From Chalara sp. BL73 (taxonomy: Eukaryota > Ascomycota > Leotiomycetes > Helotiales): a DNA stretch of 64,000 bases. Below the pieces are notes generated by a model. It did no database searches. It worked only from the letters and a program-made list of their open reading frames with translations, and was not told the origin of the DNA. The stretch covers positions 682,001 to 746,000 of the forward strand of contig CAKJVC010000012.1 in NCBI GenBank assembly GCA_918026815.1. Reading direction: 5' to 3'. Positions 33,946-45,832 of this stretch are shown here, piece after piece. How positions within the stretch are numbered: the stretch's first letter is position 1; the number at the start of each line of letters is the position of its first letter. Position numbers and translations under genes: made by a program.

Positions 33946-35139
33946 GATTGAGTTCTATCGCTGAACCAAACCACAAGGTCCACACCAAATGGCGGGTAGT
34001 AGAGGGACCTTCCATTACTTGTCAGTCGGATATGGTTTACTAAAGGCCTCCAGGGTTGTTTTCATTATATTTGCGTCATCTTCGCTATAGCAAGCATTGT
34101 CCTCATGTATCCCATGCAAGCGCTGAGAATCTATTAGTTTCACAACTCTCAAGAGCACTCTTAGGTGTAGTAGAAACAAGATACAAGGAGCGCTTAGTGT
34201 AGAACCAAAAAAAATATAGAGCTTGCCAACTTGTTACTTCTAAAGATCTACTTTTGTGTTATACACTAAATGCTATAACATGAGCAAACATCATTTCATT
34301 CATTATGAATTATATAGCATAGCCCTGTCATTATTGTGCAAAAACACAAAGTAAGCTATTTTACTTCTAATTTTTTACGTGTAGAAAATATGTATTGATT
34401 GTTTGCAAATTACTTCCAAAAAAAATTAAAAAAATAAAAGATATTAGAGAACCAGCCTTCCTGTCGCTAATTTTCTTAACATTGCTTTATTATAATTTAT
34501 AAAGCTGTAATTGCAATTGTAATAAAAATAAATGTCTGAACGCATGTAAATAGAACCTCGCGATGCCGTAGCTTAGAACAATGAATCAACAAATACCAGA
34601 ACCACACCAGCAAGAGCGTAGTCAATAGCTACTACGCCTTTTGCTACGTGGTAGGTATTCCGACAATAGAATTGCACTGTAAATATTAGTTTTGGCATAT
34701 TTGCTAACTAAAAATTGTTGTTGTGAACCTGGCAGTTCCAGAGCCATCCTAGTCACATGAATAGTCATATAACCACAGTGTCGCGTCTCTTACCAAAATG
34801 TTCATTAGCTCGATTATATATATCACGTGACCTTTGTACACTTAGGTAGGGATGCTACAGCATCAACTACACCTTTCCTCCTTAGTTTAGAATTCTTGTA
34901 TTAAGATACCTTACAAACGGCTGTTATAGCACCTGTATTTGGATTTGTGAAAATTGTAAACTCTATAAACAAATATTATTTTAAGTCTTTAATTAATTAA
35001 TTTGAATAACTTAATTTAACGAGTTTTACGTTTTAAGTGTACACTAATAAGCAAGCCCATGTCATAAACTGTGCTTAGGTACAAAAAAGGCATTCGAATA
35101 ATAATACATGCAGCATATCTTTTATAATCGTCTTTCAAG
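33946..35139. other. Very AT-rich intergenic stretch
   Basis: About 1.2 kb with A/T homopolymer runs (34200-34560, 34960-35040). There is no coding frame or recognised element. Confidence 0.5.
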
Positions 35140-35699
35140 TGGAAAAAAAGTGTTTGTACAAGCCCCACAATCTGTTCCGGCAGATCACGAGATCGTCTAC
35201 ATTAAATCCGTTCGCAAGCAAAGTGGGAATCATTATCATACTTCTTCAGCGAAGCATGTGCTCATCATTGCTAGACACTATTTGGTGACTTCTATGAAAT
35301 GAGCCGGTCTGGGCCCCTGTAATCTGCTAGCAGACTATAGGAGCTCAAATCCTCGACCATCCGGAGCTGGCTCTCACTTCTTCGTTGAAGTGGGCCTCCT
35401 GACAATGGGTTATAGTGTTTGTTTCCCCAAATACCCACAGGACCTATACACAAATCAACAGTATCATACATCATCTGAGCCAGCGCTCTACAAGACACAT
35501 AGTATAAGAAACACAAATGAAATATGTACAAATCTGCCGGCAGATGGAAAAGGGGGTTTCTCGCCTAGCTCGCTTGAAGGCGACCGCATGTTGTACATAT
35601 ATGCCACTAGCAAATGTTTGTACAACATGCAAAATTCAAAGTGCTTAAACAATTTGTTATAGGCATGAAAATAATTAGCAGCAAATTCACAAGGTGAAT
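35140..35699 (-). repeat. Diverged repeat, copy A
   Basis: The reverse complement of this stretch aligns with 40321-40948 over its full length. Shared blocks include TTGTACAAACATTTGCTAGT, an AACCCCCTTTTCCA stretch beside a TCTGCCGGCAGA palindrome (35533-35544), a second palindrome TCTGCTAGCAGA (35323-35334) next to a GACCGGCTC block, and a poly-T end. A further gapped pair (TCTGTTCCGGCAGA, 35171-35184) is near the other end. It has no coding capacity. Confidence 0.75.
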
Positions 35700-35947
35700 A
35701 GTTCTTCGGTTCTTTTCAGGCTGGTCACAATCCGCTGACAGCAGATCCGGACCAACGCCTATATCAACTTCTACAGAGTGCAATATACTGCTGTTCCAGA
35801 GGCACATAGGATATATCTTCATTTATTCCAGTTGTTCAATATGCTTTCTTTCTAGATGCTTAACCCAGATCAATAATTCAATATTCCCTCACGTCTTAAA
35901 TCTGGCCTGCCTGTGCAGTTAAAACAAATTCGTCAGAACGTTTTCTC

Positions 35948-37562
35948 TCAACCTTTCTTGAAGTAATTATTCAGGGTATTCTTCTGCGGGCTCACTGCGC
36001 CTTTCTCCCTCGGCGGCTCTCCCTCCGCCTTGTCAGGTTTCTCCCCAACCTTCATCAACGCACATATTTCCTCAAATTCCGCTGTATTGACAATCCCGCC
36101 GGAAGCCTCCTTGTGACCCCGCGCAAAATTCTCTCCAAGCCGCTGCACTAGATCTGAGGTGTCGATGCTCGCGACCGCTTTCAGGGATTCGATGATGTTG
36201 ACAGGTGGATTGCGTCCTCGTGCACATTTCGCGATGCGACAGGAGAAGTTCACCTTTCCCGGTAGGTAGCCGTAGTTTGCGACCATGACGATCTCGAGGG
36301 CTTTGGATTTGAGATGACTAGCCTGGAATAGAACTTATCAGCGCCTTAATAGCTCAAAAGTCTGAATAAGGGTAGCCTTTACCCATCTTGTCGCTATCAC
36401 TGGGTGGACTTGCGCCTTGCTATTAATTTTCAACACCGCGATCTTTCCATCTTTGCTGAATTTTGGAGGGGTGTGAGTGCGTCGCTCCACTTCTTCGTTG
36501 ATTTCTTGCCTTGCCTCGGCGAGCCTTCGGCTGCTCAAGATAGCTTTAGGGTCTTTGGCTTCGAGCAGTTCCTTCCAGGCCGTTATCACATCATAAGCCT
36601 CAGTCCTTCTCGCTGCAAAACTCATCAGCATGTTTAGAAGTAATTTTTAATCTGTCTTACGAGCATTTATGTATGACACACAGTCGATTATGAGCTTTTT
36701 GGTATGCTTTTTGAACGTTTCACTTAAATCAGGGAATGGGGGGAGCCATTTTAGTGTGTTTCCGAGGTCGCCATGTGTGCCAATTGCACATAAATAGCCG
36801 CACTCGCTCGCAATATCTTTATCTAGCTCTTTACAAATTTCGTAAGTGACGAGGGAAGTTGTTCCTACTGGAGGATAGTGGCATGTGGACACGACCTGTA
36901 TTGCCTAAGTTTCTCTTTCATTCCATTCACCTCCGAATCTTACAGTGGTATTCTTCGGAAACTCATTACTCAAATGATGGTCTATAATCTTGATAACCAA
37001 GATTAGCTGTAGACGCACCAAACACCTTAGACTTAGTACATACCATAGACTTCACTTGTAGATTATCAATAACTGGTCGCCCTCCTCTGCTGCCCTGATC
37101 AAGTACTATAATGAACTTTGGCTGCTTATCGGACATGAGCTTCCGCTCAAACTCCTCATGGATATTTGAGCCTTTCTGAACCAGATGCACATCTAGCCAT
37201 TTCGGATCTAAGCCGAGCTTGACAAGGGTTTTGTGGATGATGACACCAGAGCTCAAGCCATCTGCATCTTTGTCCGGGACAATGAGAGTAGCCTGCTCAG
37301 CAGCGGCACTATATACATCAGCTTTCAATGCCTTTCTTATTGGAGTTTCATACCATTCCCTCAAGAATGCTCGAGCTGTTTCCATCTGCAGATTAGGAGC
37401 CGGCCATATTGTATTGCCGTCTTTATCACGTTTCATCTCAACATTACAATAATCATCAACTTTGACAGACTTCCTTGATACGGATTCTGGACTGGATTCT
37501 GCTTTTCTTTTCATGGTTCGATGATGATAGAGAACATTGGGCGCTGCGATGAAGCCTGGCAA
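35948..37562 (-). CDS. DHH-family phosphoesterase (RecJ-like)
   Basis: Five exons (37044-37562, 36944-36988, 36661-36895, 36383-36612, 35948-36322) sum to 468 codons, 467 residues from the ATG at 37562. An in-frame ATG at 37514 would give 451. The DHH catalytic motifs are clear: PDKDADG at residues 96-102, FIIVLDQGSRGG about 150-161, and the signature IIDHH at 174-178, followed by LVTYEICKEL and a GDLGNT-type segment. The C-terminal domain shows NYGYLPGKVNFSCRIA and a GGIV-like loop, as in DHHA1 nucleic-acid binding regions. Metal-dependent enzymes of this family cleave phosphodiester bonds in DNA, RNA or small nucleotides. The last residues, NTLNNYFKKG, resemble a PCNA-interacting motif. It is divergent from the ketopantoate reductase, sharing about 0.6 kb of upstream DNA. 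Confidence 0.88.
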
Positions 37563-38253
37563 AGACCGGAAGTTGGTAAGTATCGAAGAATATACAACAG
37601 TTTAACACCAACAAGCCTTTGGGATACGCATATACAGGAAGCTATATGCACCTTTGTATTCGTTGGTAAAGTTGGCACCTTGGTTCAAATATCACAAGTT
37701 GTTAATGGCGTGCCTATTCCACTCTAATATTAACACTATTCAAAGAAGCGGATTTGTTTGGTGAACGTCTTTTTAAATAATTCATAAAAATGGTGCCATC
37801 TTTAGCTTGCCATATTTCTTTTCTCTGATTCTCCAAGACTGAAACAACGTCATTGATTTGATGAGGCTGAGACACAAGGCGTCGGAAATGAACAATAAGT
37901 AATGGGTTCTTACAGGTTAGGAACGATTATAAAAGAATTAGAAATGCTATCACTTCCTTCTTTCTTCTTTTTATATAGTCAAATTTAGGGCCACAAAAAT
38001 GCAAAGAGCTCTAGGATATTATATGCACGTGATAATTCTACTTGTCACATGACATTGAACTGTGGCCAAACATACAACAGTCTCCTTGACAATACGGCGC
38101 CATCGACAGCAGATGGCACAGATATTCAACGGCCTCGCCTCCGGAATGAAATTTAGGACTTTTTGCATTGCTAAAAGTTCAGTTAAAAGACTGTCATGGA
38201 TCATATCCCATATCCCCTCGCTTCATCCTCGAATCCAGTATTCAACCATTAAG
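37563..38253. other. Shared divergent promoter region
   Basis: About 0.7 kb between the start codons of the DHH phosphoesterase (minus) and the ketopantoate reductase (plus). It contains an AT-rich centre. In-frame upstream ATGs of the reductase at 38113 and 38146 fall inside it. Confidence 0.5.
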
Positions 38254-39641
38254 ATGTCAGGCAAAGAGGCATATACGCCCCCGATACTTGAAGATGGCGA
38301 TTCCAATAGAATATACATTCTCGGGCCAGGAAATATTGGGCGTTTCTTCGCCCACGCCATCGCTAAAGAGCTCGGTTCACCTCCCCTAACACTCCTCGTC
38401 CATCGCACGGCCCTCCTCAAGGATTGGGAAGACGCCGGGCGGAAACTAGAGATCATCGCCGACGGGCAAGCAGATAGTACTGGAGTATTTGAAATCGAAG
38501 CCATAGGCCCCGCGATGCAGGGTACGGCAGCGGAGTCACATCCCGTAACCACCCTCCTCTCCTCAACCCAATTCCCATCCATTTCCGCATCTGAACGACA
38601 ATCTAATATCATACATAGGAAAATATGATTCAAAATTTGATATTGACTACTAAGACAAGTGCTTCCGCGTCAGCACTGAGCTCAATATCTCATCGTCTAA
38701 ACAACAAGTCCACCATTCTCCTCACCCAAAATGGGATGGGCACCATCGAGGATGCGTCGTCTCTCTTTTCGTCCCCACCTTCTCGGCCTACTTTTTTACA
38801 GAGTATCACATCGCATGGCCTCTATTCCGTTGGTCCTTTCCGCAGTGTACATGCTGGGAAAGCACATGTAACGCTTTGCTCCGAGCCCTGGCTTCCCACC
38901 GAAGCCGAAGTCGAGCCTAGGAAAGGGGATGAACCGTGGCGATATCTTCTTCATAAAGTTGAAGCGGCAAAGATCTTGAACGTGAAGATGGTGGATAGGG
39001 AGGAATTCACGCTGCAAGTCTTACTGAAGCTCTTTGTAAATTGCTGCATCAACCCACTCTCGGCGATCCTTCACCTTCGGAACGGGGAGATCTTCACGCA
39101 CGACTGCACACAAAAGCTTTTGGCTCCGCTGGCTGCGGTATATCCCGTCCTTTATTTTTAACTCTCAAAACCTAATGAAACCGAAAAAGCAACAAGGCTA
39201 ATTAGAACTAAATAGGCCTTCTCCTATACTATCCTGCACCACCCGCTCACCGCCAACTCCAGCCTGCTGACTTCGCGCTTCAGTAGCGTCCCATCCCTCA
39301 TTCAAAATGTCGTTGACGCCGCTAACGCAACTGCTGCCAACGAAAGCAGCATGCTGCAAGACATCAAAGCGGGGCGGAAGACCGAAGTTCGGGAGATGAA
39401 TGGATGGGTAGTAGAGGAAGCGATGAAGCTTTTCAATCCAATGGGGTTACCGAGCCTAGATCGTATAGAGGGCTTATCTGAGGAGGTGCGTGAGGGGTTA
39501 GAGCTACACAAGGAGCTCGTCGACATGGTGGAGGAGGGAGCGCGCATGAGCATTAAGGAGGCAGAGGTCTTCTGGGGTGATCAGAAGAGAGTAAAATCGC
39601 AGAGGGCAGCGTATAAATATGTAAAGGACGTTCAGGCCTAA
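38254..39641 (+). CDS. Ketopantoate reductase (ApbA/PanE family)
   Basis: Three exons (38254-38544, 38619-39137, 39216-39641) sum to 412 codons, 411 residues. The first intron uses a GTAACC donor, less common, but it is the only choice that links the two frames; a CTAAT branch-like site precedes the TAG acceptor. The NADPH-binding loop is ILGPGNIG at residues 22-29. The middle shows LTTKT with the catalytic Lys, then ILLTQNGMGTIED. The C-terminal domain has KLFVNCCINPLSAIL and GRKTEVREMNGW, where the family binds ketopantoate. It reduces 2-dehydropantoate to pantoate for coenzyme A synthesis, although fungi carry several paralogues that may act on other oxo acids. Starting at 38146 would add 36 residues rich in Arg, Lys and Ser with no acidic residue, a plausible mitochondrial presequence. 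Confidence 0.88.
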
Positions 39642-40320
39642 GAGGGATCCGGGCTGCTTCAGAGATGGCGTCCAGACCTTATAGGGGAACGGTATGACTG
39701 ATTAGGAGTTATTTTGCAAGACGTCTTTTGCAAGTGTAAATCTAGGTATGACTGTATTTTTTTGGTTGCGAGGATTTAGAGTTATTGGAACACAAGCAGC
39801 CCTGGTATGGTCGCGAAGTACTGATGCTGAAAACAAAACACGTTTACCCAGACGCGCGAAGTATGGATTTCCCATTCTTGTGTTGACTTGCATGTCTTAG
39901 TCGCCAGAGAGAGAACCCATCAGAGTCGAATGTCCAAAAAAATAATAAAACAAAACCAACCAAAAAAACCCCTGTAATGTAGCCACTCATCTATTCCACG
40001 CAAATGTTAAGAAATTCCATTGCAATGTCTATCATCCTACAATGCCCCTGCTATATACAACCCCATCTCCCTCCCTTTCCATTTTACAATGTTTATTTCG
40101 CTGACATGATGGTTTATCGTGCGATGAAGACGGAAGGCATTGCGACAATCAGATTTAGGCAACTGGAAAGAACAAAAATTGAGCAATTGAATTAGCCAAA
40201 GATTCCTTTCACGCATCTCTTCAATAGCAGTATATCGCCCTGTAGAACCTGTAGTGGTATTGGTATAAAATAGCAGTCAGCATATACATGGCCAGTCTAA
40301 AAAAAAACAATCTAAAACTT
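39642..40320. other. Intergenic, no gene seen
   Basis: 3' flank of the reductase followed by AT-rich sequence with A runs. No supported open frame. Confidence 0.4.
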
Positions 40321-40948
40321 ATTCACCTTTCAATTTTTTTGGTAACTTGCAGGCATTTCCATAACAAATCGTTTAAGCACTTCAGAATTTGTGTTGTACA
40401 AACATTTGCTAGTATGCAACCGCGCTCAAGTGACCTAAGCGAGTAACCCCCTTTTCCAATCTGCCGGCAGACTGTATACATATTCCCCTGTAACTGTGCT
40501 TGCTCATTTACACTTTCCTGACTGTAAAATGAGTCCTCACTACAGGGCTGGTGTTACTGTTGATTCTTGACTCACGTTTAGCCTTGCGAGCATATTGTGA
40601 TTGTTAGTTGACATGTATGGTGTATGAGACTGCTGGTCTGTTCATAGATAACCACGTAGGTGACTTGAAAACCACTATAAACCATCAAAGTGCCAGCTTC
40701 TGTGTAAGAAGCTCTGGGGTGAATACTGGATGTGTCGAGGAATTGGATCCTTGTGATCTGCTGGCAGATCATGAGTATTCGGACCGGCTCGTTTGTTCAA
40801 GGGTCTAAAAATAGTGTGTACCGAAATAACTTTACTGGTGACCGCCGGCTTTGCTGTAGAAGCCTGTGAGCAATAACCCTTTAAACGTTGTGAGTCTTTA
40901 TGATCTGTCGGATATATCATAAGAACTCTATAACCCCCACTTTTTTTA
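40321..40948 (+). repeat. Diverged repeat, copy B
   Basis: This is the inverted counterpart of 35140-35699. It carries TCTGCCGGCAGA at 40460-40471 and TCTGCTGGCAGA at 40757-40768 at matching places, the GTTGTACAAACATTTGCTAGT block near 40395, the CCGGCTCGTT block near 40785, and ends in a C/T run near 40935-40948. It has no coding capacity. Confidence 0.75.
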
Positions 40949-41803
40949 TCTCTCTTCCAATGTTATCAAGTCTGGTAACTGATATATGTGCATTAAGTCG
41001 TAAGGATCTTGAACATGAAGCCCCATCGAACCGATGATACTGATGAGGATTTTAAGGACGGATCAAAGTGTTTGGATAATTTCAGTACCTTATCTGAGTA
41101 ATCCTTTCCTACAACATTAATAATGCGCACCCTGTAAGCTTAACGATTTTCTTCTCTATAGCATAACCTAAAGCACTCTTTCTAGAATTGCAAGCCTTGC
41201 TCGCCACAGCTTACCCCAGAAATCGATCAAACTTATTTGTTCTTCCTATTTAATACTACACATAGCACACTCCTCACATCATATGAAGAGATCCTTGACA
41301 ACGCTCGTAAAACGGAACCCATATAAATGTGCCTACAAAATATGTCTCCCTGAAACCCAGTCGATTCTTTCCTCCATCACCCTCCCTCTTGCGCTTTCTC
41401 CTAGATTCTAGATGGCATTTCGGGAACGTGGTTGCAGGAAAAGAGGGGAGGTCGGCATTTGGTGAGCGGAGAGGATATGAGGACGAGAAAATATTGCACG
41501 GCTCGGGGAATGAACTCAAGGATGGCTTGAATTCGAAGTAGTAAAACGTGCTAATGATTAGGTTGGAAGTTACTACATGGTAACTGGTACGGTAGAGATA
41601 GAACAATGATTCTCTGGAAGGATGGATATGGAGTGCGTCTCCATTGGAATAAAACTTGGGAATTGAGAAGAGTAGTAATAGAACCTCTTCCGATTCATCC
41701 ACGCCATTGGTGAGGACCATATTCTATTCCATTTTATTCTCTCATCCTACAGTTTCGATTACTGGTTCTCTGTATACATTCTCCGTTCCTACCTCCCAAG
41801 CCC
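40949..41803. other. Intergenic, no supported gene
   Basis: A minus-strand open frame at 41274-41720 (148 codons) is present but has no motif. The rest is the 3' flank of the complex I subunit gene and AT-rich spacer. Confidence 0.4.
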
Positions 41804-42497
41804 CTATTTAGCAGCCCGCTCTGGCGTTACTGCAAACGTCGGCCTCACAAACCGATCACTATTATACGGGCTCGTCTGCGTGCCCAATAGCTCCTTCTCC
41901 CTCGCCTGATCCGCCAAATGTCTCCGCACTAAATCTCTATCTTCTTCGGCCGTGAGGAGAGGAATGAGGTGAATGCGCGACCACATTTTTTCACGGGCAA
42001 GTTCACTACGAGACGTCAGCCGAGCTCTTACTGTCAAGGTGCCATCTTCTCTGCGCCGAAACGTAAACGGCCGTAGCGCGAGGTTTTTCTTGTTGACGTT
42101 GAGAGGGAAGGCCATACTTGTGTTCTCGAATCCCAACGCCGTATTTGTAGAATCCATAGGTCATGATGCCGGCCGTGCCTAGGAGGAGGACTGATGGACG
42201 GAAACCGCGCGCTGGGATATTTCTCTGGTTTTGCAGTCAGCTGCTGCCCTTCCGTCTAATGAATCTCCATTTGCCGCCTCGAAAATCCGCTTTCGCTTCT
42301 TTGCCTCCGAGCCCTCTATAACTGAGGCTCTCAATGCCCTGCCCTCCATAGCTTCCAAAATTCCAGGTCTCTCTATTCGTCACCATCTGATGCCAATTGT
42401 GCCTCTAATCGCGGCTGCAGCAGGGGAATGTGAGGCTAAAACGTACCTTGTATTGTACAGGGTTATAGCCCCCAGCCGGGGGTAAATCTTGAGGCAT
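41804..42497 (-). CDS. NDUFA13: NADH:ubiquinone oxidoreductase subunit NDUFA13 (B16.6/GRIM-19 type)
   Basis: Three exons (42447-42497, 42118-42224, 41804-42005) sum to 120 codons, 119 residues, as expected for fungal members. The N-terminus MPQDLPPAGGYNPVQYK joins RNIPARGFRPS, then the single transmembrane helix LLLGTAGIMTYGFYKYGVG, then the conserved NELAREKMWSRIHLIPLL and AEEDRDLVRRHLADQ. The tail is SDRFVRPTFAVTP. It is an accessory subunit of mitochondrial complex I, anchored in the inner membrane by the one helix. Intron 42006-42117 is partly open. A reading that starts inside it at 42157 gives a misleading 117-residue protein with the wrong N-terminus. The protein lies 0.6 kb from FCP1 on the same strand. 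Confidence 0.93.
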
Positions 42498-43101
42498 TGT
42501 GGCGTGCTAATTATTGTTTCTGTCGCCGCTGGCAGCTTTGGTTGTAAGGTGAGGTTGAGGTCAATTAAAGGCGGTGGGTCTTGGGGCCAAGTTTGTTTTT
42601 GGGAGGGAAGCGGCAGAATTTCGCCAAGCAAGTGTTGATGGTGTGTACCGAGATAGAGCCACTTCAGGTTCCAGCTGTGATTAGACGACTTATGTGCTTA
42701 TAGTCATGTTGAGGCATTCGGGTACTAGATATTTCCATGTTGAGCTTACAAAGAGTTTCTAGCCCAAAATGTGCTATTCATAGCGTTGTTACGGCATTCA
42801 TCAGAACTCCCTACCTAAAGCTCCTATCAGATCAAAACCACCAAAGTCTATTAAATATATAAAGGTTTCATTGCCTCAAGTGTATGCTGCCATGACCGCG
42901 CTACATAGATATGCTCGCACGCAGAGTCCTATATCTCAACGCAACGACGCCAAATGCTGATATGCTATGAAAGTCCCACCCCGCCATCATAAGGCGCCCA
43001 ATCCAGACTTTCCCACCAATCAGTGCCCATGAACGCCTACGCAATGCTAGAAAAATGCATCATGTCTTTCACAAGAATTCCTACCACAATAAAAACTTGC
43101 C
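42498..43101. other. Intergenic, NDUFA13 promoter and FCP1 3' flank
   Basis: About 0.6 kb with no supported open frame or repeat. Confidence 0.4.
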
Positions 43102-45832
43102 TCATACACCCTGGTTCTCGAATTCCGCCGCTAATGCAGCCTCCAAATCACCAAAATCATCATCGTCCTCTAAGTCACCGTCGCCATCTCCGTCTGTATG
43201 ACCTGGAGTTGGCAGGCTAGTCTCGCTATTTGGTGTCTTGACCTTGCTCAATCCAGTGCTGCGAGAACTTGAGAAACGCTGTTTCTTGGTCGTCTTGCTT
43301 CCTGAATCACTCTCGTCTCCCTCATCCTCGGTATCTGTGATTTCGCCATGGTTGCGCTTTGTGCCTCGCGCGCTGGAGTTGCTACCAGCACTCGACCTAC
43401 TGCTTGTACTTTCAGCATCCGAGTCTGAACCATTCAAGAACTCATTTAGTTCGTCGTCAATATCATCCCATGGCATGTCTCCATCGATGGGAGACTTGCT
43501 TTCGTCTATGTCGTCGGGCATGACACCGTCAATATCTTCTTCCTCATTTTGGCTGGCTGGCACACTATCAACATCGAACTCATCTGCTGAGCTATCGTAA
43601 ATGTCGCTCTCATCGGTTGGTGGTGGCGAACCATTGCTCTTACGGTCCGATTCATGGATTGTCACCTGCGTACGTTAGAACAAAAAAGTTTTTTCTGATA
43701 ACGGTTTTCCAAGCACTCACAAGATACGGCGTCTCTTCCTGTCTCTCCCATTTACTTATCGAGTCGAGCAACCATTGATGAGTCACAATCTTGATTCCAG
43801 GGTATTTCGCAGCCTGCCGAACTTTACTAGTCCTAGTCTGAAGTGTAGGTGTGATCAGGTGCGTAACCTTTCTTGAGATCCTAAGATACATTAAATAGGC
43901 GAAACCCGAGGAAGTTGCGGTACTTACTTGAGCTCTATCTGTGCCCCGAAGCTAGCTGCTTGTATCGCAATTTCTGTTCTGCGTTTCTCAGTATTAGCTT
44001 GTTTTTCAGATTCTAAAAGATCACGGTAAATAAAATCGCGCTCTTCCTCGTTCAACGTCTCCACGCGCTCGTAAATATCAAAACATTTAGAATCTATATA
44101 CCTTAGGACTTCTGCAGACAGCGGCACTAAGCCTGACAACACGAGAATCGTGCCTTCCAAAACCTTATTTCTAAGAGTATATAAGTAACTAATCTCAAAG
44201 ATTCTAGTAGCGAGGTACGTACTTGATCATTGGCATGACAACTGCGATGTCGGGGACGAGCTTTAAATCTGCTGCTTCATCCTTGATAGAGATTTTCTTG
44301 TTGTGTCCGGGCTTGAGTTGCGCAACGCGTCCCCCCCGAGCGTTGACCAAAGCGCCTTCGTATTGGTCATAGAATGCCTTATGGACTTGAGTTAGATGTT
44401 GCTGAAGATGAATAAGTTCGGTGTCATTATCTGTGAGGGCGTGTGGTTTATGGTGCGTATGTGGCTTATTTGCATCGCCGTTTTGCTTTTCGTCCTCACC
44501 CTCCTCGCTATCAGATTCACTTGCTTCTTTCTCTAGCTGTTCCTGCAGATGTGCCAGTGGCCGTTCCTTAAGCTGTGTCTCCAAGAACTTTGCTTGCTCA
44601 GCAGACTGTTCTTCTCGCAAAGCCTGATCATCCCCTCCTCCCATCTTGACTAACTCCTCTAAGGGACTGATCTTAGGGCCCGCATTTCCTGTGGAATCCT
44701 CCGTGCTTGTCTCATTTTCCTTGGTAGCGGTATTTGCAGCATTTGAACTCTCGTCTATTTTTTCTATAGAATCGCCTTTAGACTTTGGTGCATGCCTCTT
44801 GGTTGCACTATCTACCTTTGGTATCTCTTCTCGCTTAGGCAAAAAGCTGGAGTTAATATCTCCAATCCCCACGAAGAAATCATAAGGATGAACCTTGATC
44901 AGATTAGGTCGATTCTTTGGCCACACATCTGCACGATCATCAATGATTACCACCATTTTTGTATCAACCGGGAAAAGGCGGGCAAGGCTCTTTGCCGTGA
45001 TGCTACCGTTCTCGTCTCGACTAATGATTCTATCACCGAATAGCTTTTTGTCAGGGTCAATGATTTTGGCGATATTTAGTGCGTATGCTCGAGTACCCAT
45101 GGTGTACACATGTAATTCGTACAGCTCGGAGATCTTAGTCAGAAAAGTCGATAATCTAGGTCGCATCTTAATGTAGTACCAGCATTCAGAGATTTGGCCT
45201 CGATTTGCTTCATTGGCCAATTGGAAAGACTTGACATCTTTAACAGCGTCATAATTTGGTGAGGTGGGATCACGCTGCCATTCTCCAACCGTCGGTTCGA
45301 TGCATGCGTGGATGATCGTCTGATCTAAGTCTACCACCAATGACAATTTTTTAAGCTTTAGAAGCCGCCGTTGTAGTTCTTCTTCTGCTTTCGATGCCTC
45401 TCCTTCACTGACTGTAAGATGTGTCTGGTCATGAGTCATGTTGATCTTCGCACGTTCTGTGTCGGCGGTTGTGCTCGCCCATGACGTCTCAGTCATGTCC
45501 TTCCCACATATTGCACAAAGACCAGCAAACTGTATTGAATGTGAGCAGTCCTCCTCAACATCTACGAACTCGAGATTGTTGGTAATCTTTTGGCCCTCGC
45601 GTACTTTCCACGTAATTATTCGACCTTCGGTCGGACTCTCCCAGTCGGCTATGGTTGTCTGCTCTTCCTCCTGTTCCTCGCCTCTAATTGGGTCTCCCAC
45701 CAGTTTGATCCACGTAAACTTGTATTGTAGTATGCATTCTCGCTTCTTGATCTGGTCGCCCGGTTTCTTCAGTAGCTTGCTGATGACGATGGGGTATTTA
45801 ATGTTTGCCCCTAATGCCAATGCCTTCCCCAT
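43102..45832 (-). CDS. FCP1: RNA polymerase II CTD phosphatase FCP1
   Basis: Four exons (44223-45832, 43928-44170, 43721-43880, 43102-43665) sum to 859 codons, 858 residues. The start is the ATG at 45832; the open frame extends to a non-ATG codon upstream. The N-terminal region resembles the biotinyl-like segment of FCP1 (YPIVISKLLKKPGDQIKK, SPTEGRIITWKVREGQ), followed by a CxxC pair (CAICGKDM). The catalytic motif is VVDLDQTIIHA with DLDQT at residues 168-172; WYYIKMRPRLSTFL, YTMGTRAYA and VVIIDDRADVW complete the FCPH domain. A BRCT domain follows (VLSGLVPL to IVTHQWLLDSI), then a Ser/Asp/Glu-rich tail ending GDLEAALAAEFENQ, the family's TFIIF-binding type of end. It dephosphorylates the C-terminal domain of RNA polymerase II so the enzyme can be recycled. 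Confidence 0.95.

Noticed and set aside
41274..41720. Minus-strand open frame of 148 codons.
   Set aside because: The start is unsupported, composition is aromatic/serine-rich low complexity, and there is no motif or splice context.
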